Positions 1 through 8,475 of a stretch of DNA of 64,000 nucleotides are shown here, one piece after another. The DNA is from Streptomyces sp. ICC1. GTDB taxonomy: Bacteria > Actinomycetota > Actinomycetes > Streptomycetales > Streptomycetaceae. Below the pieces are notes generated by a model, which was not told the DNA's origin, did not search any database, and saw nothing but the letters and a program-made list of their open reading frames with translations. The stretch is taken from NCBI RefSeq assembly GCF_003287935.1, contig NZ_CP030287.1, forward strand, positions 5,845,022-5,909,021, in the 5' to 3' direction. Within the stretch, counting starts at the first letter, position 1. Every line of letters starts with the position of its first letter. A program made the translations under genes and the position numbers.

Positions 1-108
1 CAGCGGCGGCTGGCGGCGGCCGACGCATTGGGCGCGTTCACCGAGACCGTCGGCTCGGGGCTGTACTTCGTGCCCGCGCTCCATGGGCAACGGGGAACGG
101 GGAACTGA
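1..108 (+). CDS. C-terminal end of a Dyp-type peroxidase (partial)
   Basis: The frame is open from the window edge and ends at a TGA at 106-108, giving 35 residues. The tail reads RRLAAADALGAFTETVGSGLY, which resembles the last helix and strand of dye-decolourising (Dyp-type) haem peroxidases, where an 'ALNxFTxxxGSALFxVPPG' pattern is usual. No catalytic residue lies in this fragment. The family call is an inference from this short tail; another haem or iron enzyme is possible. Confidence 0.45.
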   Translation, partial: QRRLAAADALGAFTETVGSGLYFVPALHGQRGTGN

Positions 109-179
109 TATCCGGGGTAGCGGGTGACGCACCGGGCCCCGGCCGCGAGCGGCCGGGGCCCGGTGGAAAGCGGGTGCGC

Positions 180-3065
180 TCAGCGCGGTCCCTTGTGGTC
201 CTTGCCCTTGTCGGGCTCACCCCGCTCGTTCGTCAGCGTGAGCCGGATCCCGGCCTCGGCGTTGTCGACCGTCACGGTGTGCGGTCCGCTGACCGGACGG
301 GCGGGCAGCCGGTACCCCTCGGGCACCGCCGTCTCCCGCAGGTAGTAGGTGCCCAGCGCGAGACCGGCGAAGCCGCAGCGTCCCGCGGTGTCAGTGGCGC
401 AGGCCGGACCGGTCCTGGTGTCCGCGGGCGCACCCGTCGTCTGGAGCCCGGGACGCCCGTTGGTCTCCTGCCACAGTTCGAAGACGGCTCCGCGCAGCGG
501 CCTGCCGGTGGTGGCGTCCTTCTTGAGGACCGCGATCCTGCCGAGCACGGCCTGGTTGGTGAGGGTGACGCGCAGCGCCTGGTCGGAGGCCTGCGCCGTC
601 AGCTCGTGCGGTCCGCTCACGGCCGGGTCCGGCAGCCGGTAGCCGTGCGGGGCGGCGGTCTCCTGCCAGTAGTAGCTGCCCAGGGGCAGGCCCGTACGGG
701 TGCAGATGCCGTCGGCTCCGGTGGTGCAGGCGGCGCCCACACGGACGTCGGCATCCGGGTCCTCGGTCTGGAGGCCGGGACGCCCGTTGGTCTCGTGCCA
801 CAGCTGGAACACCGCGCCCGCCAGCGGCCGGTTCGTCCCGGCGGCGTGTTTGACGACGCTCACCGAACCGGTCGGCGGGATGTAGTAGCCGGCGTCGTGC
901 GTGTGGTCGTTCTCGCCCGCGCCGCCGGTGCGAAACGACTCGGTCTGAGTGGCGGGATCCGGGTTGGAGTCCACCGAGCGGTCGGGGCCGCTTTCCTTCG
1001 CCGTGGGCACCAGATCGGCCGGGGCGGGCTTCTCCGGGATGGCGCCGGTGTCCGCCGTCTTCACGTCGAACGTGATCTGGTAGTCGGTGCGCGGTTTGAC
1101 CTGGAAGTAGTACTCACCCCGGTCGTTGGTCGTCGTGGTCTCGAGGACGGTCCCGTCCTTGTCCTTGAGGGTCACCGTGGCGCCCGGGAGGGGCTCCTCA
1201 CCCGGGCCCTGGATCCCGTCGCGGTCGCGGTCGAACCAGACGCGGTTGCCGATCTGTACCGGTGCCTCGTCGCAGAGCAGTTCCAGGTCTCCGAGCCCGT
1301 TCGCCTTGCCGAAGGAGCCCTGGCCGCCGTCGACCTGGTAGTCCTCCGAACCCGCGCCGGTGGTGTTGTCGAACTTGCGCACGCCGCCGGAGAAGATGGT
1401 CAGGGGGTCCACGATCGTGGAGACGGTCTTGGTGAACCGCGGCGCGAACGCCAGGCCCCCCTGGAGGGATTCGGCGAGCTGGCCGAGCGTGGAGTCGGCG
1501 TAGTAGTACTCCTTGACGCCGTCCTGCTGGGGCGGCGCGCTGCCCGGCGTGAAGTGGTTGGGGCAGGCCTCCGACTCACTGTCCCAGACCCACCCGCCGG
1601 CCGTCTTGCAGACGCGGGTGATGTCCCCCATCGCGGGGAAGAGGGACCGCTGCGTGGTGGGGGCGTCGGTGGTGCTGCCTTCGGGCGGCAGGGCCTCGTA
1701 GCCCGCCTGGTCGCCGAGCCGGTCCCGGAACCCCAGGACCATCGATCCGTCGCGGTCGAAGACGATGTCGGAGAGGAGCGGCTGCGGGAAGTTGGACTGC
1801 TTGAACCAGGCGTACGGGTCCCAGGTCGGGAGCCAGTGCCGCCAGTGGGTGTCGCCCAGGGTGGCCGCGTACCCCATGCCGCGCTCGGCACCGAGGCCGT
1901 GGCCGATCACCGTCTCGAAGGCGGTGCCGTTCAGCTTCAGTACGAAGGCCCGCAGGTCCTCGTCCTTCTGCGAGGTCTCCGCACTGCACGTGCCGCCGAC
2001 GTACACGGCTCCGTCGTGCGCGCCGAGGCCGTACGGGCGCCAGTCCGCGGCGCCGCCGGGACAGCCGGGGTCGGGAATGGGGATGACCTGCGTCGCCGTG
2101 GCGGGCGGCTTGCCGGGGCCCGCGCCTTCGGTGTCGTAGACGAACAGGCTCTTGGCCTTGAGGCCGACGGCGTAGAGGGTGCGGCCGTCGTCCGCGAGGT
2201 CGAGGTCGCCGAGGCCCTCCTTGCCGACCGCGTTGTTGATCTCCATGGTGTCGCGGGTGAGGTCGCTCGAATGCGTGGCGTCCCCCGCGTCGGGAACGGT
2301 CGCGAACAGCGAGGTCGTCCTGCTGCCCCGGTCGACGACGTAGATCCCGCCCGGGCCCGCGGGACCGTAGGGCATCAGCCGCTTGGTCAGCGCACCGGTG
2401 AACAGCTGGTCGGTGTCGCGGCGGTGGGCGAGGCCGTAGGTGGCTCCGGTCTCCTCGTACGTGGTCTCGTCGGCCGGGGCCGGACTGTCACCGGTGCGGT
2501 CGTACGGCCACGAGACCAGGGCCTTGGTACCCGGCCGGCCCGGCGCGCTCTGGTGGTGGCAGGGGGTGGCGAGGTCCGGGTTGGCCTGGCAGTAGTCGGC
2601 CGGGTTGTGGACGCCCGTGACCACCGAGGCGTTCCCGCTCGTGACGTCGACGAACTCCACCAGCGAGGACAGGGACGGCGCGGGGCCGCCGGCCTGCGCG
2701 GGCCGCAGGTACGGCTTGGCGGGCGGAATGACGGCTTCCACGCGATAGCGGCCGCCGGTGAGCCCGAGCGCGCCGGGGGCCAGCACCACCGTGCCGTCGG
2801 GACCGGTGACGCCCCGGCCGCTCTTGCCCGAGGTGTCGGTGAGCGTCACCGGGATGCCCTGCTCGCCGACCTCCAGGGCCGGGGTCCAGCTGCCGTCGGA
2901 GTCGACGTCCCGGACCACGGTCACGGTGACCGAACCGTCGGCACGGAGCCCCGGACCTGCGAAGGCGGGCGGCGGCGCGGCGAGGGCCGGAACGGCCAGC
3001 AGCACGGCCAGGCCCCCCAGCCATTGCCGGGCCCCGTGGCCGGGGACTCTTGGGGGAACGCTCAT
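180..3065 (-). CDS. Secreted SdrD-like/Cna-B (SpaA) repeat protein, 961 aa
   Basis: Exported beta-rich protein. Residues 1-36 form a signal peptide (two arginines, a hydrophobic stretch LGGLAVLLAVPAL, cleavage near AFA-GP). An SdrD_B-like beta domain follows at about 45-120. A long middle part (about 150-590) has propeller-like segments such as GLGDLDLADDGRTLY and may form a beta-propeller. A second SdrD_B domain (IGNRVWFDRDRDGIQ, calcium-loop-like) starts near 603. Two tandem SpaA/Cna-B repeats start near 729 and 841, each with 'GAVF(Q/E)LW(H/Q)ETNGRPGLQT' and a closing YxxETAxPxGYRLP strand. No LPXTG signal or C-terminal membrane anchor is present, so it should be released or held non-covalently. 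I chose the ATG at 3065 because GGAAATGAGA lies just upstream; an ATG three codons earlier (3074) is also possible. Role unknown; such domains usually serve as surface stalks or adhesins. Confidence 0.85.
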   Translation of the reverse strand: MSVPPRVPGHGARQWLGGLAVLLAVPALAAPPPAFAGPGLRADGSVTVTVVRDVDSDGSWTPALEVGEQGIPVTLTDTSGKSGRGVTGPDGTVVLAPGALGLTGGRYRVEAVIPPAKPYLRPAQAGGPAPSLSSLVEFVDVTSGNASVVTGVHNPADYCQANPDLATPCHHQSAPGRPGTKALVSWPYDRTGDSPAPADETTYEETGATYGLAHRRDTDQLFTGALTKRLMPYGPAGPGGIYVVDRGSRTTSLFATVPDAGDATHSSDLTRDTMEINNAVGKEGLGDLDLADDGRTLYAVGLKAKSLFVYDTEGAGPGKPPATATQVIPIPDPGCPGGAADWRPYGLGAHDGAVYVGGTCSAETSQKDEDLRAFVLKLNGTAFETVIGHGLGAERGMGYAATLGDTHWRHWLPTWDPYAWFKQSNFPQPLLSDIVFDRDGSMVLGFRDRLGDQAGYEALPPEGSTTDAPTTQRSLFPAMGDITRVCKTAGGWVWDSESEACPNHFTPGSAPPQQDGVKEYYYADSTLGQLAESLQGGLAFAPRFTKTVSTIVDPLTIFSGGVRKFDNTTGAGSEDYQVDGGQGSFGKANGLGDLELLCDEAPVQIGNRVWFDRDRDGIQGPGEEPLPGATVTLKDKDGTVLETTTTNDRGEYYFQVKPRTDYQITFDVKTADTGAIPEKPAPADLVPTAKESGPDRSVDSNPDPATQTESFRTGGAGENDHTHDAGYYIPPTGSVSVVKHAAGTNRPLAGAVFQLWHETNGRPGLQTEDPDADVRVGAACTTGADGICTRTGLPLGSYYWQETAAPHGYRLPDPAVSGPHELTAQASDQALRVTLTNQAVLGRIAVLKKDATTGRPLRGAVFELWQETNGRPGLQTTGAPADTRTGPACATDTAGRCGFAGLALGTYYLRETAVPEGYRLPARPVSGPHTVTVDNAEAGIRLTLTNERGEPDKGKDHKGPR

Positions 3066-3406
3066 GTGTCTCATTTCCGAGATCCGCTGATTGCAGGCCC
3101 AGAATGAGGCTTTATCCGCCGATATCGTGCAACCCCTGCGGAGTCGGACACTCCCTTGCCACACACAAACACCCTGCTGGAGTTCGCCGGCGGACCTCCG
3201 GGGCCCTGTCGGCGAAGGACGCTGGCCTGGAACCACGTGCTCGCGCAGGGGGACGATCAGCCGGCGGACCGACCGGGCTGTGCCGAGCGGCGGCCACCGG
3301 ACGCACGGTGCGCACCGGTGGAGCCACCGGTTCCCGCGGATGTCAGTGCTGCGGGCCATACTCGTGCCGCGGCGCCGCTCGGGCACCGCAGTGCGAGGGG
3401 AGCACG
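3066..3406. other. Divergent intergenic region, no gene seen
   Basis: This 341-bp gap separates the divergent Cna-B-like protein gene and the dienelactone-hydrolase gene, so it should hold both promoters. A GAGGGG Shine-Dalgarno sequence ends six bases before the ATG at 3407. I found no convincing -10/-35 pair, RNA structure or small gene here. Confidence 0.5.
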
Positions 3407-3985
3407 ATGGCTGAGGTGCTGGTTTTCCACCACGGGCACGGGTTGACCGCCGGTGTTCGCGCGTTCGCCGGGCACTTGCGGCGGGCCGGACACACCGTCC
3501 ACGTTCCGGACCTGTACGAGGGCCGGGTGTTCGACAGCCTGGATGAAGGCATCGGGTACGCCGAGAAGGCCGGGTTCGCCACGATCACCGCGCGCGGCAT
3601 CGCCGCGGCCGGGGAACTGCCCGCAGAGCTCGTTTACGTCGGGTTCTCGCTCGGCGTCCTGCCGGCGCAGAAGCTGGCCCAGACCCGCCCCGGCGCAAAG
3701 GGCGCGCTGTTGCTCGAGGCGTGCGTCCCGGTATCGGAGTTCGGCGGGGCCTGGCCCCAGGACGTGCCGGTTCAGGTCCACGGCATGGACGCGGATCCGT
3801 TCTTCGCGGGGGAGGGCGATGTGGACGCCGCCCGCGCGCTCGTCGGGACGACGGCGGATGCCGAGCTGTTCCTCTACCCCGGCGACAGGCACCTGTTCAC
3901 CGACAGCAGCCTCCCCTCCTACGAGGAGCAGGCCGCAACGGAGCTCACGCATCGGGTTCTCGGCTTCCTCGGCCGCATCGAGTAG
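3407..3985 (+). CDS. Dienelactone hydrolase family protein, 192 aa
   Basis: Cytoplasmic alpha/beta hydrolase of the DLH family, a fold that acts on lactones or esters. The N-terminal strand MAEVLVFHHGHGLT is typical, the nucleophile elbow is YVGFSLGVLP near residue 81 (GxSxG with Ser rather than the Cys of classical dienelactone hydrolases), and the C-terminal YPGDRHLFTDSS carries the catalytic Asp/His pair. Length (192 aa) is normal for the short DLH group. The ATG at 3407 is preceded by GAGGGGAGC. The frame is open further upstream but that part has no family similarity. Substrate unknown; it stands alone next to a decayed MFS gene. Confidence 0.85.
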   Translation: MAEVLVFHHGHGLTAGVRAFAGHLRRAGHTVHVPDLYEGRVFDSLDEGIGYAEKAGFATITARGIAAAGELPAELVYVGFSLGVLPAQKLAQTRPGAKGALLLEACVPVSEFGGAWPQDVPVQVHGMDADPFFAGEGDVDAARALVGTTADAELFLYPGDRHLFTDSSLPSYEEQAATELTHRVLGFLGRIE

Positions 3986-4059
3986 CGGGATCAATGGCCC
4001 GCTCCCGTCCGGGCGCTCCCGCCACGGGGCGGCCCTGGCCGCTTGCGTGCCGGACTCCG

Positions 4060-4521
4060 GCCGCGGTGGTCTGCGACAGCATGTCGATGTCGCTGCTGTA
4101 CGTGGTCTTCTTCGCGATCGGCACCGCCGAGACCCTGTACGACAGTTCGACAGCCGCGTGGCTGCCGACGCTCGTCGAGCCGAAGGACCTGGCCCGGGCC
4201 AACGGCCGACTGCAGACGACGTACGTCATCTGCAACGAATTCGTCGGGCCTCCGGTCGGCGGGTTCATCTTCGCCGCCGCGGCGTTCGCACCCTTCGCCC
4301 TGGGCACAGCGGGTTACCTGGCCGCGGTGGGCCTGCTCGCTCTGATCCCCGCAGCAGCCAAGCGCCGCCAGGAGGCGGAGCACAAGCCGCTGACGGTGAG
4401 AAGCGTCAAGGAGGACATCGGCGTCGGTGCCCGGTGGTACTGGTCCTCGCCCATGCTCCGGGCGATGAGTCTGGTCGCCGCGGCGGGGAACGCGGCCAGT
4501 GCGGCGAGCTACGGAATCCTG
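4060..4521 (+). pseudogene. MFS transporter remnant
   Basis: About 150 codons match the centre of a major facilitator superfamily exporter of the enterobactin/macrolide-efflux type: SLLYVVFFAIGTAETLYDSS, then TLVEPKDLARANGRLQ, NEFVGPPVGGFIFAAAAF and a following transmembrane helix ending near LLALIP. The first three or so helices are absent, and similarity stops at ASAASYGIL (about 4521). After that the frame runs into unrelated sequence, while a different frame encodes a charged helix ending EAETSRARERQREGISQ at 4634. A full MFS protein has about 400 residues, so this is truncated at both ends. It may be true gene decay or another assembly join. Confidence 0.7.
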
Positions 4522-4673
4522 TCGTCACACTGCGACAACAGATCGTCCCGAACAACGCGCGGATCGCCCGGGTGAAGGAAGAAGCGGAAACGTCACGGGC
4601 TCGCGAGCGGCAGCGCGAAGGCATCTCGCAATAGTGTGATGGGTACGCCGACAAGAGGTCCCAACCCACTTCG

Positions 4674-4679
4674 TACACT
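4674..4679 (+). promoter_or_regulatory. -10 element of a probable leaderless promoter
   Basis: TACACT lies six bases before the ATG at 4686, so transcription would begin at or next to the start codon. No Shine-Dalgarno sequence is present. The -35 region is weak. Confidence 0.4.
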
Positions 4680-4685
4680 CGTCCG

Positions 4686-4910
4686 ATGGATGGGATGAAG
4701 TGCACGTACTGCGGCGCCGTCGGCCTCGAACCCGGCTTCGTCGAGGACGCGGGGGAGGGCGCCCGCGGCTACGCCCGCTGGATCGCCGGGCCGCTGGAGC
4801 GAGGCGTGTTCGGGGGCGCCAAACGCCTGGGCCGGCCTCGCCGCCGCATCGAGGCGTACCGCTGCCCCCGCTGCGCCCACCTGGAACTCTTCGCCACCGA
4901 ACCCGTCTGA
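4686..4910 (+). CDS. Small zinc-ribbon protein, 74 aa
   Basis: Small protein with two CxxC knuckles, KCTYCGAVG near the N-terminus and YRCPRCAHLELF near the C-terminus, about 55 residues apart, the layout of a single zinc ribbon. The segment between is basic (AKRLGRPRRRIEAY). Streptomyces genomes often carry such short ribbon proteins beside unrelated genes; no function is known. Translation may start at the ATG at 4686, or at the third in-frame ATG (4695). The -10 element at 4674-4679 suggests a leaderless message. Confidence 0.75.
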   Translation: MDGMKCTYCGAVGLEPGFVEDAGEGARGYARWIAGPLERGVFGGAKRLGRPRRRIEAYRCPRCAHLELFATEPV

Positions 4911-4954
4911 GGCCCGGGCGGCGGACCCCACCAGGGCGGTCGAACAGCAGTGGG

Positions 4955-5035
4955 TCAGTCCGTATCGACGACCTTCACGGTGACCGGCGTTCCGGCTTCC
5001 ACTGTGCGGCTGACCGTGCAGAGCTTGTCGTGGGA
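4955..5035 (-). pseudogene. OsmC-family C-terminal remnant
   Basis: The last 27 codons of a minus-strand frame read SHDKLCTVSRTVEAGTPVTV followed by KVVDTD and a stop. This matches the end of OsmC/Ohr-type peroxiredoxins, where 'HxLCxVSxTLxAGVPVTV' carries the second redox cysteine. The roughly 110 residues that should precede it, including the first active cysteine, are missing: upstream sequence (above about 5035) has no similarity. A decayed or truncated gene fragment. Confidence 0.6.
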
Positions 5036-5133
5036 GGGCGCCCGGCTGAGAGACCGGACACAACCACCGGACAGGGCGGGCGGGCCGTGGGACGCTGTGC
5101 CGGACGAGAGCACTCCCCGCCAGGAGCCCGCAC

Positions 5134-5352
5134 ATGCCATCCTCCCGTACAGACCGTCCTGCCCGGAGTCCGGCTGTGAGCCGCCGATCTCTGTGCTGTC
5201 CGGCCTCGCCCCTCTTCGCGGCGGGTGCGGTCCTCACCCTGACCGGCGCCGCGCTTTACGTGACGCCCGGCGACCGGCCGGGCGTCGCCGCCGCCGGAGC
5301 CCTCGTCCTGGCAGCCATGGCCGCCTGGTGGTGCGCCTCCAGACAGCGCTGA
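5134..5352 (+). CDS. Small two-helix membrane protein, 72 aa
   Basis: The ATG at 5134 has CAGGAG nine bases upstream. After a basic N-terminus (SSRTDRPARSPAVSRRS) come two hydrophobic stretches, about residues 26-43 (SPLFAAGAVLTLTGAALYV) and 50-67 (GVAAAGALVLAAMAAWWCA), ending in a short basic tail (SRQR). I recognise no family. A short, lineage-specific membrane protein is likely, but this could be a chance frame. Confidence 0.5.
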   Translation: MPSSRTDRPARSPAVSRRSLCCPASPLFAAGAVLTLTGAALYVTPGDRPGVAAAGALVLAAMAAWWCASRQR

Positions 5353-5455
5353 TCACGACCTCTCGGGGTCCGAGACCGCCCCGCCCCTGCCGGTGGATGT
5401 CCGGCCCGCGCCCACGGATGCGTGTCGGCGGGCTCGGGAGGCGTCGGTGTCCATG

Positions 5456-6286
5456 TCACAGCTGGGGTACGTACGGGGCGATGCCGACGATGAGGACGGA
5501 CCGTTCACCCGGTCCGGGCTCGGAGCCCGCCCGGACCGGGCCGACGTAGTGGCTGACCCTGTGGTCGTGGACGGCGTAGCCATCCAGGGGGTCGGTGAGG
5601 GTGAAGCCGGCGTGGATGTCCGTCCACGGATCCTCGGGCTGGAGGCCCGCGCTGCCCGGTGTGGCGATGACGTTCTGGCCGCCGGTGACGTTGGTACGGC
5701 TGATCAGGTGGGCGAAAGTGAAGGTGCTGGCCGAACCTCCGTCCTGGTGCAAGCAGTTCGGGGAGGAAACGGCGGCCTGGCCGGGATGGTCGACGCCGAG
5801 CCTGATCAGATGGACACCGGCCCACAGCGGCCGTCTCCCCAGATCCTTCAGGGACAGGACCTGTTCGATGTCCCAGCGCAGGAGCCGCAACAGCAGAGCG
5901 TTGCCGCGCAGCGCCTCGGGGATGTCGGGAAGCACGCGCCGCGGCCGAGGGGACACGGGGTCGTCCTCGCCCTGGGAGAAGTCGGTGACCGTACCGTGTA
6001 CGGGGTCCGGGGTCCCGGGAATCCAGGACAGTTCGTCCTTCCACGGCAGGTACACGGCGATCGAGTACCGGCGGTACCGATTCGTTCCCGGTGCGTACGG
6101 GTCGGGCGGCAGAGTCGCGAAGACCTCCCGGATACCGGCCAAGTCCCCTGCGGCGGAGCCGTCCGGGACGATACCGAGTTGCTCAGCGCCGTAGCGGGCG
6201 AACCCGTGCTCGCGCAGAGCGTCCAGCCCGTCACCCGGCCCACCCCCAGCGGAGTGCGACCGCCGCCGGTGATCAGTCTCTTCCAC
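5456..6286 (-). CDS. 2OG-Fe(II) dioxygenase family protein (2OG-Fe_Oxy_2), 276 aa
   Basis: Resembles the Pfam 2OG-Fe_Oxy_2 group, which includes bacterial free L-amino-acid hydroxylases such as isoleucine 4-dioxygenase. The iron site is visible as LHQDGGSAST near residue 180 (His-x-Asp), followed by the family hallmark HLISRTNVTGGQNVI, and a distal His in DHRVSHYVGPV near 246. RYRRYS near residue 80 is also typical. The GTG at 6286 is preferred because GGGAGGAAGAC precedes it; an ATG 21 codons upstream has no ribosome site. It lies downstream of, and on the same strand as, the XRE-cupin regulator gene, with a 362-bp gap. Substrate unknown; amino-acid hydroxylation is inferred from the family. 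Confidence 0.8.
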   Translation of the reverse strand: MEETDHRRRSHSAGGGPGDGLDALREHGFARYGAEQLGIVPDGSAAGDLAGIREVFATLPPDPYAPGTNRYRRYSIAVYLPWKDELSWIPGTPDPVHGTVTDFSQGEDDPVSPRPRRVLPDIPEALRGNALLLRLLRWDIEQVLSLKDLGRRPLWAGVHLIRLGVDHPGQAAVSSPNCLHQDGGSASTFTFAHLISRTNVTGGQNVIATPGSAGLQPEDPWTDIHAGFTLTDPLDGYAVHDHRVSHYVGPVRAGSEPGPGERSVLIVGIAPYVPQL

Positions 6287-6648
6287 GTCTTCCTCCCACA
6301 GGTCACCACCCGGACCACGGCGCCCGCGGCTCGTGCCGACCTTACGCACGCCCTTTCCGTCGGGCAGACCTCAAGGCGGCCCTGCGCCGGAGGCCACGGC
6401 CTTCGCGGCGTGCTCGTCGAACGGCCGAGGCTACGCGCGGTCCGGCTGCTGAGCGTCCACCGGTCTGCGCCGGCACCCTCCTCGTGCCGACCCGTGCGCA
6501 GACGGGGGAGGTCCGGGCCCCGGCCGACCCGGAAATGTTCCGGCACCCCTGGGTCCGGCTGCCGCACGTCCGCAGACCGGCGGAACCCCGTGTGGTTCCG
6601 CCGGCCTGGGCCGCCCTGTTGCGCCGAGCCGCACCGGGGCTCGATCGG
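6287..6648. other. Gap between two minus-strand genes, no gene seen
   Basis: This 362-bp stretch separates the stop of the XRE-cupin gene from the GTG of the 2OG-Fe dioxygenase gene. It should contain the dioxygenase promoter. Long overlapping frames exist but have no family similarity, and I see no strong hairpin, repeat or promoter. Confidence 0.4.
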
Positions 6649-7275
6649 TCACGGAGCTGCGGGCCAATGGCTCCCGCGGCCGGGGTCCGACCTGGTCCGC
6701 GGGCGCAGCCGTTCGCCCTGCGGCCCGAACAAGATCAGGTACTCGACCGGCCCGCCGGGTCCGGCGTTCGCCACCCCGTGCGGGGTGCGGGTGTCGAACT
6801 CGGCGACGTCCCCGGCGGTCAGGACGAGATCCTGGCTGCCCAGCGCGAGCCACAGTCGCCCGTACAGAACGCACAGCCACTCGTAGCCCTCGTGGGAGAC
6901 CTGCCGGGGCCGCGCGGGCGGTTCCTCGACGGCGGGCAGTACGTGTTTGTGGGCGTGCAAGCCGCCGACGTACCGGGTGAGCGGCAGCACCGCCTTGCCG
7001 GCGCCGGGACTCGGCGGCGCCGAGGTGCGCGGCCCGGACACCGGGGAGGGCGCGGTACCGGCCAGCTCGTCGAGGGAGACGCCGTACTCCTTCGCCAGTT
7101 GCAGCACCACCTCCAGCGTGGGTTTGCGTCGGCCGGTCTCGATCCGCGACAGCGTGCTCGGCGAGATGCCGGTCGTACGGCTGATACCGGCGAGCGTGGC
7201 GCCGTGCCGCTCGCGCGCGGCCCGCAGCCTGGGCCCCATCGCCGCCGACGTGCCGTCCGGGTCGTCGCCTGTCAC
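6649..7275 (-). CDS. XRE-family regulator with C-terminal cupin, 208 aa
   Basis: Transcription factor with an N-terminal lambda-repressor-like HTH (about residues 14-70: LRAARERHGATLAGISRTTG, then SPSTLSRIETGRRKPTLEVV) and a C-terminal cupin sensor (about 110-190: HEGYEWLCVLYGRL, LTAGDVAEFDTRTPHGVAN). This two-domain build is common in regulators that bind a small ligand and control a neighbouring gene. The GTG at 7275 has GGAGCGG upstream. It is transcribed away from the epoxide-hydrolase-like gene at 7416 across a 140-bp gap, so that gene is the likely target. Confidence 0.85.
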   Translation of the reverse strand: MTGDDPDGTSAAMGPRLRAARERHGATLAGISRTTGISPSTLSRIETGRRKPTLEVVLQLAKEYGVSLDELAGTAPSPVSGPRTSAPPSPGAGKAVLPLTRYVGGLHAHKHVLPAVEEPPARPRQVSHEGYEWLCVLYGRLWLALGSQDLVLTAGDVAEFDTRTPHGVANAGPGGPVEYLILFGPQGERLRPRTRSDPGRGSHWPAAP

Positions 7276-7415
7276 CGTTCCCGCTCCTTCCAGCCGTACC
7301 ACTCCCCGCCCTGTCCTGTGAGTTTGCCAGAATGGCAACGCTGATCGCGTCCGGCGGCCGCCCCGCCGCATGATCGACGGGTACCCGCGTCCGCTCGTGA
7401 AACGAGGAGAACCCC

Positions 7416-8402
7416 ATGCAGTCCGAGCCGGCAGCCGAGCTCCGCCATCACACCATCCAGACCCCGGCCGGGCGCCTGCACCTGGTCGAGCAGGGCGCCG
7501 GCCCGCTGGTCCTGCTCGTGCACGGCTTCCCCGAGTCCTGGTACTCCTGGCGCCGCCAGCTCCCGGTCCTCGCCGCCGCCGGCTACCGGGCGGTGGCGAT
7601 CGACGTGCGCGGCTACGGCCGCTCCTCCAAGCCCGCCTCGACCGACGCCTACCGGATGCTCGACCTGGTGGAGGACAACGTCGCCGCGGTGCGCGCCCTG
7701 GGCGAGCGGAGCGCGGTGATCGTCGGCCACGACTGGGGATCCAACATCGCCGCCTCCTCCGCCCTGCTCCACCCGGAGGTCTTCCGCGCCGTCGGTCTGC
7801 TGAGCGTCCCCTACGCACCGCCCGGCGGCCCCCGTCCCACCGACGTCTTCGGCCGGATCGGCGGCCCTGAGCAGGAGTTCTACGTCTCCTACTTCCAGGA
7901 GCCCGGACGCGCCGAGGCGGAGATCGAGCCCGACGTCCGGGGCTGGCTCGCCGGCTTCTACGCGGCGCTGTCCGCCGACACCATGCCCGCCGAGGGCGGG
8001 GCCGACCCGCACTTCGTCACCCACGGCGGCCGGCTGCGCGACCGCTTCCCCACGGGCAAGCTCCCCGCCTGGCTGAGCGAGGACGACCTCAGCTTCTACG
8101 CCGCGGAGTTCGAGCGCACCGGCCTGACCGGCGCCCTCAACCGCTACCGCAACATGGACCGTGACTGGGAAGACCTCGCCCCCCACCGCGGAGCCCCGAT
8201 CGTGCAGCCGTCCCTTTTCATCGGCGGCACCCTGGACGCCTCCACCCAATGGATGGCCGACGCCATCGACGCCCACTCCTCCACCCTCCCCGCCCTGTCC
8301 GCCTCCCACCTGCTGGAAGGCTGCGGCCACTGGGTCCAGCAGGAACGCCCCGACGAGGTCAACCGCCTGCTCACCGACTGGCTCACCACCCTCCGGGGCT
8401 GA
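7416..8402 (+). CDS. Alpha/beta hydrolase, epoxide-hydrolase-like, 328 aa
   Basis: Soluble epoxide hydrolase/haloalkane dehalogenase-type hydrolase. The oxyanion motif LLVHGFPESWYSWR is at about residues 33-46, the nucleophile is the Asp in IVGHDWGSN near residue 106, and the base is the His in EGCGHWVQQERP near 304. The lid domain between contains Tyr-rich helices (EFYVSYFQEPG), where epoxide hydrolases place their two activating tyrosines. Length is normal. The ATG at 7416 follows ACGAGGAGAACCCC. Probably controlled by the divergent XRE-cupin regulator. Epoxide ring opening is inferred; the natural substrate is unknown. Confidence 0.85.
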   Translation: MQSEPAAELRHHTIQTPAGRLHLVEQGAGPLVLLVHGFPESWYSWRRQLPVLAAAGYRAVAIDVRGYGRSSKPASTDAYRMLDLVEDNVAAVRALGERSAVIVGHDWGSNIAASSALLHPEVFRAVGLLSVPYAPPGGPRPTDVFGRIGGPEQEFYVSYFQEPGRAEAEIEPDVRGWLAGFYAALSADTMPAEGGADPHFVTHGGRLRDRFPTGKLPAWLSEDDLSFYAAEFERTGLTGALNRYRNMDRDWEDLAPHRGAPIVQPSLFIGGTLDASTQWMADAIDAHSSTLPALSASHLLEGCGHWVQQERPDEVNRLLTDWLTTLRG

Positions 8403-8475
8403 ACCGGACGGCCCCGAACACCCCGCCCCGAACGTCCGGGGGTCCGGCAACGGCGCCGCGCCGTAAACTCCACGG

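Noticed and set aside
174..3107. Long plus-strand open frame opposite the Cna-B-like gene
   Set aside because: It is the antisense shadow of a GC-rich gene: its Arg/Gly/Val-rich translation has no domain, while the minus strand shows clear domains and a signal peptide.
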